Below are positions 32,309 to 44,459 of a stretch of DNA of 64,000 nucleotides, piece by piece. The notes below the pieces were generated by a model. The model was not told the origin of the DNA, searched no databases, and worked only from the letters and a program-made list of their open reading frames with translations. The position numbers were made by a program, and so were the translations under genes. The DNA lies in assembly GCA_031769625.1 (NCBI GenBank), contig JAUIMM010001588.1:875001-939000 (forward strand). The letters are read 5' to 3'. The first letter of the stretch is position 1. Each line of letters begins with the position of its first letter. Source of the DNA: Taudactylus pleione (lineage: Eukaryota > Chordata > Amphibia > Anura > Myobatrachidae).

Positions 32309-33265
32309 GATATTTTTTAATTGTATAGGTCTCCGTCATGAGTGATAATGCTGAACGCTAGGCTACACTAGTACTAACTGCATTCTGTCAACAGAAACTG
32401 AAAGAACATGACAATAGATGTTTATTTCTCTTTTCCTAGGTTCTTTTGAAACTTTTTTTTGTTCGTTCTTCAATATTCGAGGCATCAAAGCTAGTCAATA
32501 AAACAGTAACTCTTTAACAGTAGACAAATCAAATAATGTTTGAAAATATATAATCTATAGTAGAAATACATTAACTTTAAATTGGAATTAATGGGGGGCA
32601 GGGGCGGACTGGGAAATTAATGTGGCCCTGGTTTTAAAAAAAAAAAAGTGGTCTCGTGGGTGGGGCTACTTATTGCGGGCTTGTAGCCTTGGACTTTACT
32701 GCCCAGAGCTATTTAATTACAAGCCCTATTCCTTGCACTGTAAATATGTGGCTAACACGAGTTCACCCATATATTCCGGAGCTATATGGGTTAACATATT
32801 CGTGGCAGCCTTGGTAACAGCAGAAAGCCCTACTTACCATGGAATTCTGTTCGAGCCTCAGGAGCAGGCAACAGAAATCTGCATTGAGTGCAGCTTGCGG
32901 TCTGCAATTGAATAGTTCTGGGCACTGCTACAAGCCTGGTAATTAGTGCGGCTAATTTAATCTGGCCCAAGTATTCAATTAATGCTAAGGTCAGATTGTA
33001 TGTTGTGCTCCATTTTTGTTGTTTCTCCTGGGTATTGACATTTACAATACTCCCTGGACGTACTACAGAACATATTACATGGGAATTGTTTCCTCTGTGA
33101 GTAACTTTTGCTTTTATTTATTTTTTCAATACACTATAAACCAAGAGAGTCATCATGACCAGATAATCCTACATCTCTGCATATTTGAATAAAGGATCGA
33201 TCACAAGTTCTTTTCTAGTCTACATCGGCTAGCCTGCCAGTACCCATCACATGTGAAATTCCCAT
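32309..33265. other. intergenic, with a short repeat fragment
   Basis: 32,597-32,940 begins GGGCAGGGGCGGACTGGG and carries an A-run at 32,637-32,648, a phrase typical of amphibian dispersed repeats; the family is uncertain. The rest shows nothing. Confidence 0.35.
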
Positions 33266-35262
33266 TTTTTCTAAAATCAAGTATTTTTATTGAGAATTTT
33301 TTACAATAACAAAAAAGAAAACCACAAATAGAAAAACATGTAAAACACAGCGCAATAAAGGCAATTTGACAAAATAAATAGAGAACACAAGCATAGTATC
33401 TCACTAAAATTTGTGATACAAGATACTGTACACTAATATAGATATATCAGAGTAAACAAAGGTATTATGGAGCAATAATACTAATAGAACATATTAAAAG
33501 ATCAGTAAACAGTATAGAATCATAAACCACAACATCATCTAACAGGATTAAGAAAAGCATAAAAAATAAAAAGGCGTAAGCGAGCGAAGACACTCCAGTA
33601 TATATATATATATATATATGAACGCAGGGGGATTAGGAGTGATCAGTAGAAGAGGGCTCAAGAGCCTATCTGGATGTGTCCCAGAGGTCCCATATTCTAT
33701 TAAATTTGAGAGGACACTCTTTTGAGATACATAACACTTTCATAAGAAATAGTTGTTAGCCAAGGCTACTCAGTTAGGAATAGGGGGGAGTATTAGGAGC
33801 CATCCTGGTTCAGGCAATGCAAACACGAGCCAACGTCAATAGATTACCCACATATAATCGCAAAGAGGAGGCGAGAGCATCTGCTAGGCTGAGACCAAAG
33901 AGACAAATCTGAGGGTCCAGCAGGAGAATCCTAATACCTGTACCCTGAAACCAGCAGATGGAGCTGCACATTTAGGATAGGCATCCGAAGACAATACTCC
34001 AAAACCACAAAGCCTAACTTGAGTCCAATAGATCCTGTGTAGAATATAAAGTTGAATTTGCTAATATCTGACATAAGCCGTGGCATCCCTTGGGTTTCCA
34101 ATTGGAATCTCCAATCTTCATATGACAGGACACCCAGGTTCTCCCACTGAGATCTAAGGCTATATAGCCCATCAGCCCCCTACCGTGACAGAAGAGTAAG
34201 ATAGAGAAATGGATCTCCAATCAGGGAGGTTACAGACTAACAATCGAACCAGGGATTCAGAGAGTGCACTCCCCCACTGTGCACAGACAGTATCAAGCTC
34301 TGATTACACCATAATCTTAACTAGAGCAACCCAAGCAGCAATTGGGGGCACCGAGAGAGCGAGGTCCTAGCCAGAAGAAACTGCCTTCTTTGATAACTGC
34401 AGGACAAAAGATCAAGATGAGCAGCGATCCAGCCAGCCAAGCAGTCAGCAACTTGTCCACCACAGTTGACATTGCACCAAACCTGTTTCCATGACCTCTC
34501 CATACACCTCAACAAGTTGGTGATGAATTTCAGCTGCTGATGTGCCTTTTTAGATGCAGAAATCTGCTCACACTTCGCACTCTAATGCTTGACCATGTTT
34601 CTGCTAGCCATGCCATCTTAAAACTGATCTTGGGACAGTATGACTGATACGAGGCGCAGTCTAATGGCCGTGAGGGGAAGCAGTGGTGTATCTTCTCTGG
34701 CCATGTGGAAAAAGAATGAAATAGACATTACACACGTGAGAGGTCTTGTTACCTTACTTATTGAACCACCCTCATAAATAACTCCTTTATCCAATCTCAA
34801 CTTGGAACCCCCTTTTCTTTCCATAGCAGTGAGGACCCTCCGTCTAGCCAGAGCCTCATCGAATACATTCAAATCCCCAATACATATAACAGGAACATTC
34901 GAAGAGTGCAAAAGGAATTCACACCCCGTTGAGAGAATATCTGAATTAAAATGAGGGTGAATATACATTGCCAATAATATAAAGGGATATGAATGATTGG
35001 TACCTGAGAGGGGGAAAAAAATCAGCCTAGCCGATCCACCTGCATTTTCTGACAAACAAAACACATGAACTTTAATGCCCCTTTGGAATTAGAGTGGCGT
35101 AAAATCACCATCCCACCCACATTTTTAAGAGAAAGCATATGGCTGCCCACCAATTGCATCTCCAATAAACAAACTATTCGTTTACCTGACATAAGACTAG
35201 GGAGCGTTTGATCTTGTCATTCAGGCCCCGAACATTCCAGGACATAATTTTCAACATAGTGG
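33266..35262 (-). pseudogene. antisense L1-like ORF2 remnant with 3' tail
   Basis: Read on the minus strand, 35,262-35,190 encodes KIMSWNVRGLNDKIKRSLV, the start of an L1 apurinic-type endonuclease. 34,990-34,860 gives YIHPHFNSDIL and VPVICIGDLNVFDE with the catalytic GDxN motif. Around 33,700 MGPLGHIQIG resembles the ORF2 C-terminus. The tail with AATAAAAATACTT ends near 33,270. The RT catalytic region was not seen, so the middle is deleted or decayed. A TA microsatellite (33,596-33,619) lies inside. Many stops are present. Confidence 0.7.
33596..33619. repeat. (TA)n microsatellite
   Basis: About eleven TA units within the antisense L1-like copy. Confidence 0.95.
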
Positions 35263-36795
35263 AAAGAATACCAAAGAGCAGACAGGAGTGCTACCCCCGC
35301 TCCCCAACCCAAATATAATTAAAGGAATATTTACCACTAAGCTCTCCGCCAGCCCCAACCCAGAAGATAAATGCTAGTAGTACAGAACAAGAAAAATGCA
35401 TATAAAACAAAAACGACATCAAGAAAAACCAACATACCTACACCAGCATAGGCACACCTAGACCCTAACAAGAAAAATAACAAACCCTTTAAATTTGTAA
35501 TGAAAAAAGGAAAACTAGGGTGACTACACCCATAGACCCTAAGGACATGGTACCCCCAGCCTAGGAGAATAAGGCCATTGAAGGAACTCCTAAGATTACA
35601 ATTATAAACATTCAAACCAGAACAATGAAAATGGGAACAAGTACAGGTAGAGAACAGGGTCTCTCAATAGGCAGGATGAATGTGATCTTGATATTGAAGA
35701 AAAAAGAGAACAGACCCCAATGGTGTAATGCCTTCATATATAACAAACTGGTGTTGGAGCGATGTTCTGGGAGATAGTATTACATCTCAAACAGCTCCAA
35801 GGTTTAAAGATAAATGTAACAATGAGCATACCCTACTTACAGTAAAGATTACTTAAAGATACACATCAAGGTATCTTTGTGCTGCGTAAAATCTGGTTCT
35901 GGTAGATGCTGTCTCTGTTCTTTTGTGTGATGTAAATAACCGGTGCAGGTAGCCAATAAATCACCATTGCAATCAAGGAACGAAGGGAGATAAACAACTC
36001 CAATAGTGTAGAAAGTTGGTAACTTAGTAGAATCATCCAAAACGTGTTTTGATGTAGACTAGTATGGAATAAATATGACCACAATTTGTTGTATCCCCTG
36101 GACATTAAGGGCTGTACACATGTCAGTCACTTGATATCGTTTGGCACTGACTGCTTGTTATATTGGCATTTGAACTTGTTCTGAGTTTACAAAGAGAGGC
36201 GCTGCAGTTCTCAAGGGTAGAGATTTGATTTGGTCTCTTCTCTTGTCCCTAATTTTTGCATATCTTGGTGAATGAAGGAGATGTCAATATCAACCTTCGC
36301 CACCTGGTCTGCTCGCCTCTTTTTAGAGTGAGTGATAGCCTATAGAAGTCGCTCCAAGGTAACTGTGGAGGTGCAGCCATGTCAGGAGGATAGGACGCAG
36401 AGCTAGAGACTGGTGAATGCTCCACCTCAACAGAAACAGGATCTAGAGCTGTCGTTGCAAACTTCTATAACCTCGCCGCTGCAGCAATGGTGCACATGTG
36501 GAAGCAGACAGACATGAGAAAGGAGAGTCTTTCATGAGATCTGTAGATGTAGGGTTATAACAGGACATGTATCGCCTGTAAAATTTACCATAAAATTCAA
36601 AATTTATCAGGATCTAAAAAAAGAAGCCATGATAGCATATCAAAGACAGCTGCATCTAGCACCAAAACAAATGATGGGATTTTTAATTTATTGATGAGAA
36701 TTACTGTTCTAGTGTTATCAAGAGCTTATCTTACTAGTAATAAATATAACTTTATCTGTATCAATCAGATGGGTCAAATTAATGCTGAGTCTATG
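35263..36795 (-). other. probable 5'/ORF1 region of the antisense L1, then unassigned
   Basis: Directly upstream, on the minus strand, of the ORF2 start. Open segments exist (35,337-35,615; 36,240-36,480 starting MAAPPQLPWSDF) but no diagnostic ORF1 motif was seen. 36,500-36,795 is unassigned. Confidence 0.35.
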
Positions 36796-37654
36796 GGGGG
36801 TTTTCAATTAGGCGAAAGTCGGAATTGGCGATAATTTATCGCCGATGATGTAATTTTCGCCTATTTCAATTATCCTTGTATTAAATTTCAAAGACTTTTC
36901 GCAGGTTCAATAAGTCTTTGAAAAAAAACGGATAACTTTTCACCTTGTTTTACATGGCGAAAAAATTGCAGAATTGGGGTTTAGGGGTGCAGGCTTTAAA
37001 AAAAATAGCCTGCATCCCTGGGAATAGCTCCTAAAAACTAACTGTGTTAAAAAAAAGTAAAGAAACAAAAATAGGGACACCCCAAAAAAATTAATTAAAA
37101 ATTTTGGGTAAAAAAAAAAAAAAGGGAAAACAGTGTTTAAAAATAGTGCAATAGGTTCAGGGGTATTCTGTAAGTATGCGGCAGGTGTTTTCTAGAACAG
37201 GCTATTAGCGGCAGGTGCATTTTTGCAGAATTATTAAAAAATTAGTTTAGGGACTTAAAAATATGCTAGTACCCATTTTCATGTACACCAAATTTGATGG
37301 GCCACTTAAAAAAATGAAAAAAAAACCTAAGTGCTCTTCTGCATCACTTCTTCAATGTCGGGGGAAAAAACACCAGCTGCGGCTATTTGAAAACCTGACT
37401 TTCTTCTGCAGGCAAAAGTGGGGGGTACCCATAGTGATCCTCCATGTCTGGACATCTTTAGGGGGGTCCCAGCCACAATTCCCGAAAATTCCCGTTTTTT
37501 TTTCATAGATCCAAGTTCACCGGGTCCCATTTTCGCTCATTTTAAATTGAATACGGGAATAAAGCGGGCACGCGCCCGATACTTTATCCCCAGAAAAGTT
37601 CCGATGTGAAGCGAAAAGTTCAGCACGGACTTTTCGCTCCATAATTGAATACGG
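36796..37654. mobile_element. 859-bp MITE, second copy of the 29,827 family
   Basis: It shares, inverted relative to 29,827-30,652, the blocks GCTAGTACCCATTTTCATGT and TTTAGGGGTGCAGGC. It ends CATAATTGAATACGGTATTA. The left end TTTTCAATTAGGCGAAAG has diverged from the copy at 29,827. Confidence 0.78.
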
Positions 37655-37819
37655 TATTATATGGCAAAACTTTTGTTAAGAGCTTAATGTCTGTGGTTAG
37701 TGGAGAAATAAGATTTAAACTGTCATACCTAGTAGGATCTTTTAGGTTTGGCAATTACTATAGTATTAAACCTGGTAGTATCCCAGTGGAAATTCTCTTC
37801 TTCCATGATAGGAATGACT

Positions 37820-38103
37820 TAAGGTGCATACACACGGTACGATCTGTACCACCAACGGCTTGAAAGATGTCTTTCAAAAGATATCATTCATAGATCGTTC
37901 AAAGATATCTTTCAGTGAGTCATCCTGCCACATCTCTGAACAGGCAAATACGGATGATCATAGATATCGTTATCGTTCATGCGGAAACGCACATCGTTGG
38001 TCGTTCACTGAATAAAAAATTACAGCTATGAACGATATATTGTTGAACGATATAGTTATCGGTCATATCTTAACGATTTATCATCCCGTGTGTATGCACC
38101 TTA
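37820..38103. mobile_element. 284-bp TIR MITE (TAAGGTGCATACACACGG)
   Basis: TAAGGTGCATACACACGG at the left is the complement of CCGTGTGTATGCACCTTA at the right (one base short of perfect at most). The interior is rich in CGATAT, ATCGTT and GATATC words, so it folds extensively. It is non-coding. Confidence 0.88.
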
Positions 38104-38658
38104 GGTGTGGCATGCGTTCTAAGTACCCACATGCAGTACTTTTAGAATGTACTGATGGTGTAAAGCAATTGTTTTGCATTTCTATGAGCATAACAAATTA
38201 TTGCTTTTGTGACATCTGTACAAAAATATTTACTTCTGTAAAAGACCCATAAAGTTCTATCAGTGATTGATAAAGCAAATCTTTAACCAGAATAATAGTT
38301 TCACTTTGTTGACTTTGGTGCTCTTTCTAGAAATAGGAACCTCATTACTTATTCTTCCACTGTATACAGCAGGACACACGTGTATTGGGTTTCCTTTCAT
38401 ACCATCTTTTTAAAATTTTTATATATGAAATGCGTGTTGACACTGTTCACACAAAGGTAACTAATATGTGTTTAATATACTAGCTGGTACTTCTGTAACC
38501 TCAGCACCCGCTATTATATTTAAAACAATTGGAGAGGAAGCGCAGCATTCATTTGTCAAGTCCAGCTGAGATAGCTTACAGAAACATTTTATGTTTTAAA
38601 AGCCCCTCTTTGTTAGTCATTGGGTAGTTCCTTTTTTCTGGTCTATGTGTATATTATA
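38104..38658. other. intergenic, nothing recognised
   Basis: No coding motif or repeat identified. Confidence 0.4.
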
Positions 38659-38659
38659 C

Positions 38660-38691
<32 letters not shown>

Positions 38692-38692
38692 G

Positions 38693-38726
<34 letters not shown>

Positions 38727-38728
38727 AT
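38659..38728. repeat. compound (TG)n(TATG)n(TA)n microsatellite
   Basis: GTGTGTGTGTGTG, then TATG repeats, then about 13 TA units, followed by a T-run. Confidence 0.95.
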
Positions 38729-38929
38729 ATTTTTTTTTCCATAGACCAAAACCCTTACGGTTTCACATGTCCCATTAAGACTTCTTAGACATGATCTGAA
38801 ATTTCACAAAACCTATTGAATTTCTGCCACTCAAACTTAATGAAAAAATTTAATTCCGATCATTAACTTGCACAATACAGATATGGTATGCCATCACAGT
38901 CTGTGGTTAACTGCAGATTCAGCACTCTC

Positions 38930-39870
38930 ACAGAATGAAATTGCTGTCACTCACAAAATGGTGGAGCTGCTAATTCATTGCAATACACACATGCAGCTGA
39001 GGTCTGAGCAGTTATGTGGTACCCACATCCCACTCAGTGCCTACAATCTTCCCATTGGATCACCACATCAATCTCACTGGGTTCCAACATCCTTCTCAAT
39101 CCATACATCCATCTTATTCAGAATACACAATCAGCTCTCTAATTGCTAAAGCTATCATACTCTGTCTATGCATGTACACTTTCTTCCCCTATACGCCTCC
39201 ATGCTGCTATATCTTCCCCAATCCCTACTGCTGTGTGGTCTCTCAACTGTGCAACTCTGTTTCCTTCTGCACCACTGCCTTTCCCCCAGCCACGCCACTC
39301 TGTCTTCCTCTCATCTATGGCACTCTTTCTTCCATCAGCACCACTCTGCCCCTCCAACCGTGCAACTCTGTCTTCCCACACCACTCTATCTTCCTCCCCA
39401 TTTGCACCAATCTGTCTTCCCCAATCCCTACTGTTGTGTGTTCTCCCATTTGTGCTAGTCTGTATTACCTCATCCGCACCAATCTGTCTTTACCCATCTG
39501 CACTGCTCTGTCTTCCCATGTTCATGCCACTCTGTAACCCCCATCCACATCTCTCTATCCCCCAAACCGTGCCACTCTGTTTCCCCCCCATCCACACCAC
39601 TGTTTTCCACCCATCTGCATCACTTTGTTCTCCCCCCCCCCCCTATCCGCACCACTGTTTTCCACCCACCTGCATCACTTTGGCTCTGCCCCCCTCTGTA
39701 CTGTTTAATCTTCCCACCTCTACATGCCTTTCTGTCTCACCCTTCCACACCGCAGCTCTGTCTTCAGCTCAGACCTCAGCTGCATAGGCTGCTTGTGTGT
39801 ATTCCAATGAGCACAAAATTCTGTGATTACTCGCAAAATGGTGGAGCTGACAGCAATCTCACTCTGAGAG
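38930..39870. mobile_element. TIR element enclosing a pyrimidine minisatellite
   Basis: The left arm 38,930-39,010 (GAAATTGCTGTCA..., CAATACACACATGCAGCTGA, GGTCTGAGC) is complementary, with gaps, to 39,755-39,870 (GCTCAGACCTCAGCTGC, then GTGTGTATTCCAATGAG). The arms enclose the minisatellite below. Confidence 0.65.
39160..39755. repeat. C/T-rich minisatellite, about 25-35-bp degenerate units
   Basis: The word CACTCTGTCTTCCC, with variants such as CACCACTCTG, CATCTGCA and CCGCACCA, recurs throughout, nearly all pyrimidine on this strand with a C-run at 39,634-39,643. Overlapping long open frames in two registers are artefacts of the repeat. Confidence 0.85.
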
Positions 39871-39879
39871 CTCTGGCTT

Positions 39880-40560
39880 TTTAGAGCCAGTGCTGGTACA
39901 GGGTCCCCTGTAGTTTGCACAGCCAGCACTGGGCTCAGCCGAGCCGGTCCTGGTTTTGGAAATACAGGGGATAAACAGTGTAGGGGTCCCCTGTATTTTC
40001 CATAACCAGCACCAAGCTTTTTCTAGTGGGGGGGGATAATGCTACAGCCAGGGGAACCCTTCCACCGGGTCCCCCAGGCCGAAGCTTTAACCCTGACCGC
40101 TAGTCAGCCCAGGCTTGGGATCCATGTGGGACCCCCCCCAAAGGCTGCCCTGCAGAGGACCCCCCCCCCCCAAAAAAAGGGGGCCCCTCTCCAGGGCAGC
40201 CTAGGCCTGATAGTCCGGGGCTATCTCCGACACCCTTAGGCAGTGGGTGCCAGGTTGATTGTGTAAAGTGGCCCCCTTTCCCTAAAGCGCAACCAGCCCT
40301 GGACTCTTTCCTGCCGGTCCTTGTGAAAATACAAGGGACAAATGACATAGGGGTCCCCCTGTATTTAACACAACCAGCACCAGGCTATTCAGAATCAGTC
40401 CTGGTTGCCAAATACAGGGGACAAACGAAGCAGGGGTCGCCCGTATTCAGCGCAACCAGCACTGGGCTCTGAGCTGGTGCTGGTTCTGGAAATATAGGGG
40501 GGAAAAATGCGTAGGTCTCCCTGTATTATCCAGAACCAGCACTGGACTTTTTCTAGCCGG
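39880..40560. repeat. GC-rich minisatellite-like modules
   Basis: Modules with CCAGCACTGGGCTC, GGTCCTGGTT, GGAAATACAGGGGA and GTAGGGGTCCCCTGTATTT recur at about 39,890-40,010, 40,310-40,440 and 40,440-40,560, around a unique piece rich in C-runs. Confidence 0.7.
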
Positions 40561-40599
40561 GGGCTTACTTAAGGAATTTATTAACTTATGTAAGGAATT

Positions 40600-41671
40600 G
40601 TAAGACTTACTTAAGGAATCTATTGCCCACATAAATAACAACAAATTTGGACTTCACAACAACAACCAATAAAGAAATGGTCATTGGAAATCTTTATTAG
40701 GAATAATACCATAAAGCCCCACACACACACACAGGAAGTAAGTAGGAATATTGCTTTGCCCGTAACAAGTAACCACCATAAGAACTGGCTGTCAAATATT
40801 CCTAATGGACAGTTTAGAATAAAAAGAAACTGTTCAGACATAAAAACATTCCTAACCCAAAGTCAAACGATGAAAAGAAGATTTGTCGAAAAGGGATACA
40901 AAGAAGAACAACTGCAGAAACAAATCGAAGAGAGAGGAAAAAATAGACCGAAACACAATGATACAAATATAAACAAAATAAAACTAATTAGTTCCAGTTG
41001 GCTCTTATTACACAATACAGCAGTCATTATAAATTAATAGAGGAGTTGCTCTATAAACATTGTCGTATTCTTCAATTGGATGATCATCTTTCTCAGATAC
41101 TACCAAAAAAAAACCCGGAGATTATTTATAAAAAAAAGCTAAGAATTTAAAACAAGATCTTACCAAAAGCTTCCTTCAAGTTGGAAACCAGGCGGAGAAA
41201 AAAAAGAAACAAAACCAAGAGGATTCCACCATAGTCTTAATTGTATGGCATGTACAGTAAAACCACAATAAGAAATAATACAAAAGCCACCACTAAATTT
41301 CAGTCAAATCAAACAAAAAAAGAATATGAAATAAGAAATCACATAACGTGACACAGAGGGAGAGGTTTATTTATTGGAATGTCCATGTAGTTACCAATAC
41401 ATTGGACAAACAGAAAATGTAAAATAAGGATAGTGGAACCCTTAAACAATATAAAAAAGGCTTACAAAGTGTCTCACAACACTATTCAGAATGTCATAAC
41501 AAGGATCCTGCACCCATTAAATTCATGGGAATACAAATGGTCAATGTAAATTGGAGAGGAGGCAGTATAACAGCCGAATTATTAAAAGATAAAACAAAAT
41601 GGATTTATCACTTGAAAACATTAAAACCACATTGGCTAAATATAGACACAGAGATAAAAGCCTTTTTATAG
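40600..41671 (+). pseudogene. Penelope/Neptune-like RT tail and GIY-YIG remnant
   Basis: The open frame 40,684-41,037 contains SNIPNGQFRIKRNCSD, then MKRRFVEKGYKEEQL, the region following the RT palm in Penelope-like elements (SIPYGQxxRxxRxCS, then FxxRGY). In other frames 41,365-41,420 gives VYLLECPCSYQYIGQTE, the start of a GIY-YIG nuclease, and 41,485-41,671 gives HYSECHNKDP, WRGGSITAELLKDKTKWIYH and TLKPHWLNIDTEI, its end. A stop follows the YIG block at about 41,430, and frames change. The enzyme reverse-transcribes and nicks DNA for insertion. The upstream RT catalytic motifs are absent, so this is a 5'-truncated dead copy. A hammerhead-like motif follows 312 bp after the stop. Confidence 0.8.
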
Positions 41672-42290
41672 CATTTTTAATATTCCATATTTTATATAGT
41701 CATAGATTCATTTTAGTCCTCGTTTAATATAAGTATATTTTTATATCATTCTAGTGTAATAACTATTAAATATGCAATTATCGCTTATTCTAATGACAAT
41801 TATATGTAACAAACACATTTTATATATTTTTATAATATTTTAGTGCAATAACTATTAACCATTCGATTGGCGCTCTTTTATTATGACAACTTCCAGAATA
41901 GAACTTCTGTTTTTAACAAACTAAGAAATAAAGTTTTTTAAAAGTTTGGGTATAAATAAAGTGTTCTACAGAAAGAAACCATCCTTGACAAAGTGTGCAT
42001 GCACGAAACGCATTGGCTGACGTGAGCCGGAACTGAACTGGAAGTGTGGGAAGCGTAGAGACTGAAAGCATTGCTACGGGCATTGTGGAAACCAGCCTGG
42101 AGAAAGATCAACGACAAAGTTGCAAGACATCAAGAGGTAGGAGTGTAGGAATAGCAAGATTAGTATATCGTGGATGCACCTCCTTACCTGGCTTAAATAG
42201 GAATCCTTTCCAAGAACACCGAAACCGCAATTTTTTCAAAAGAGCTATAAACAAAAAAATGAGTATTACACTTCTCTTTTTATAAAAAAG
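41672..42290 (+). mobile_element. Penelope/Neptune 3' flanking region
   Basis: AT-rich sequence after the ORF2-like end, with an internal near-repeat (ACAATTATATGTAACAAAC; TAATAACTATTAAATATG and ATAACTATTAACCATTC), then the hammerhead-like motif. It probably corresponds to the pseudo-LTR of the element. The right limit is not sharp. Confidence 0.55.
41983..42016 (+). ncRNA. hammerhead-ribozyme-like motif in Penelope 3' region
   Basis: The order is CC, core TTGACAA, an A, stem II GTG...CAC, core GAAA, then CGCATTGG. It is the same layout as the motif at 4,345 and the minus-strand motif at 52,612. Short stem I (CC/GG) and an imperfect stem III make activity doubtful. Confidence 0.5.
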
Positions 42291-43317
42291 ATTGTTTTAG
42301 TTATGTTATTGCACTAACCATTCATACTCCTAGCACTCTGCACTTGTCTAGAATTAACTTATTTTACAGATACAGAGCTGCTTATTTACATAACAAGCAC
42401 GGATATATACATTTTTTAAGAGAGAATAGAGACACTTGACACATCGTGCTTCTAATCTTACCACGGCACCATGCGCCTCACTCTCTCCGGTCACTGACAC
42501 AGTAAGTAATCACCTCAGGGACCCGGCCGGCCCGGGGGAATCTGCACCTGGCCTGTCACTGGACCGTACAGCCACTGTGTGGCCAGTGTCACAACTCCTC
42601 CATACTCCAGAGTGCCACACTGACTCAGCTGGTCACATTGTAGTGACATCATCAAAGGTCCTTTAGCCGCCCACTTGGATCTAGCATCTACTGTGTGCTG
42701 TACACAGGAAGGGAAGTAGGAAGGAACTATGCGTTCCACCTTCACATGTATTCCACTACGGTTGCTGCTATTTCCTATGTGGCTAAAGGACATCTGTGAC
42801 GTATCCACCACGTGACCGCTGCAGGAGGCTGGACCGCTCCTGTGTTAACATCCACTAGGGCATAGAGGAGGAATAAATATTTGTGGCGAGTGCAGCGAGC
42901 CGCCGTGGCCGAAGCGTGGCGAGTGGCACTTTTGGTCCCCCGTTAGCATCCCCGCCCCTCCCCCTTTCAGGCCGTGTCACAGGTCCATCAGCGCTGTATA
43001 GTCTAGACCTAACCATTCTACTATGCTGCATCTGATCAAAGACAGAGGCCAGCAGCCTGCCAGTCAGGGGGAACAGCAGCCCACCAGAGACCTGCCAGCA
43101 ATCTGCAACCCAAGTAAGTGGAGTTGGTAGCCACTGATAGCTTTGTCCAGTTAGTGTGGTAAGGGGATTGAGCAGGAGGGTAATGGGGTAAGGTTTGCTG
43201 TAGTTAATTTTCTGTGTGCCTGTCCTTCACCGCAGCCCCAGATAGTAATGAAACATTAAAAATATCTAAACATTTATTTAAGTCTGGCAAGGGACCACAG
43301 GATATACATCTGTAGCA
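42291..43317. other. intergenic, nothing recognised
   Basis: GC-rich from 42,430 to 43,240, with CCGGCCGGCCCGGGG at about 42,523. No conserved ORF or repeat was recognised. A CpG-island promoter cannot be excluded, but no exon follows. Confidence 0.35.
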
Positions 43318-43470
43318 GTGTTTCCCAAATAGGTCCTCAAGGCACCCTCGCAGTCCTGGTATTAAGGATATTCATGGTTCAGCACAGATGGCTAAATCAT
43401 ATTGACTAAGGTACTAATTAAGTCACCTGTGCCAAAGCATGGTTATTTTAAAACCTGTACTGTTAGGATG
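43318..43470. mobile_element. MITE copy, 'cctcaaggcaccc' family
   Basis: It begins GTGTTTCCCAAATAGGTCCT and CAAGGCACCC, and ends TTTTAAAACCTGTACTGTTAGG. The right terminus is lost. Confidence 0.7.
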
Positions 43471-43767
43471 CAGAAGGTTGCGGAAAATATAGATTTAGAA
43501 GCTATAATCAGAGACTTTGCCTTTATAAAAGCAAGAAGAGTAAAACCTCATTTTGCAGAGCATACATATTTTTTATACTAATGGTACCTGTAATAAAAGT
43601 TTAATAAAGAGTTTATTAGTCATTTTAAAACTGATTACTTTTGTTTTTATTTGCAAATATCCAAGTTAGAATTATAAAGTATCATCATTCCTATAAAAAG
43701 AGGAGGGGTCTTTGCCGTGGCGCTTGGACCCCTAGATACACCCCTGTTGTAAAGCACAGCAAAGTCT

Positions 43768-44085
43768 TGTGGAATGGTTAGCATTACTGCCTCACAACAC
43801 TGAGGTCGTGGATTTGAGACCCACCACGGCTCTAACTGGAATTTGTATATTCTCCCTGTGCTTGCGTGGGTTTCCTCCAGGTACTCCGGCTTCCTCCCAC
43901 ACTCCAAAAATATACCGGTAGGTTAATTTTCTCCTAACAAAATTAACCCTAGTGTGTATGTGCGGGTGCATGTGATCGGGAACATTGGGGCAGGGACTGA
44001 TGTGAACGGTCAAATATAAATTTTCCCCAAAAAACACTGCGGAATATGTGTGCGCTATATAAATAACTGGTAATAAATAAATAAG
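43768..44085 (+). mobile_element. tRNA-derived SINE
   Basis: TGGTTAGCATTACTGCCTCA is an A-box-like start. GGATTTGAGACCC at about 43,810 sits where a B-box is expected. The body includes GCGTGGGTTTCCTCCAGGTA and ATATACCGGTAGGTTAATTT, and the 3' end is GGTAATAAATAAATAA. This is the most complete copy here; 1,741-2,410 plus 7,473-7,505 is a second. Confidence 0.75.
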
Positions 44086-44130
44086 GTGTAACGGATGGCT
44101 ATTGTGATTGCTGTTAAACTACTGCTGTTC

Positions 44131-44425
44131 TGAAGGAACCGGTATGACATACCGCCGGACTAAAGCCTGATGCCGGAAGGCACAAGAATGAAGATCCGAC
44201 AGGGTAAGTATTTAAGCTATCCCTAACCCTTTTCCTGCCTAACCCTAACCTCCCCCCTAGTACCTAACCTCTCCCCAGGGGTGCCTAAACCTAACCCCCC
44301 TTCCTCGCACTCTAAACCTATCCCTCCCAGGGGGGTGCCTAACCCTAACCTCCCCATGGGGGCGCCTTACCCTAGCCTAACCCACCTGGGGGGTGCCTAA
44401 CCCTACATCCCCCCGAGAGCCCCTT
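44131..44425. mobile_element. element with CCTAACCC telomere-like core
   Basis: Terminal-type sequence (CCGGTATGACATACCGCCGG, GATGCCGG) is followed at 44,218-44,420 by degenerate CCTAACCCTAACCTCCCC words. The matching far end is unclear. It is related to 47,465-47,715 and 50,440-50,790. Confidence 0.6.
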
Positions 44426-44459
44426 GATATATCTGGTCAAAGTTATTATGTAGACTACA

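Noticed and set aside
39016..39787. 173- and 214-codon Pro/Ser/Leu-rich frames
   Set aside because: Overlapping registers of the pyrimidine minisatellite; no conserved motif.
42430..43240. CpG-rich block as a gene promoter
   Set aside because: No following exon or conserved ORF was found; it may be repeat-derived.
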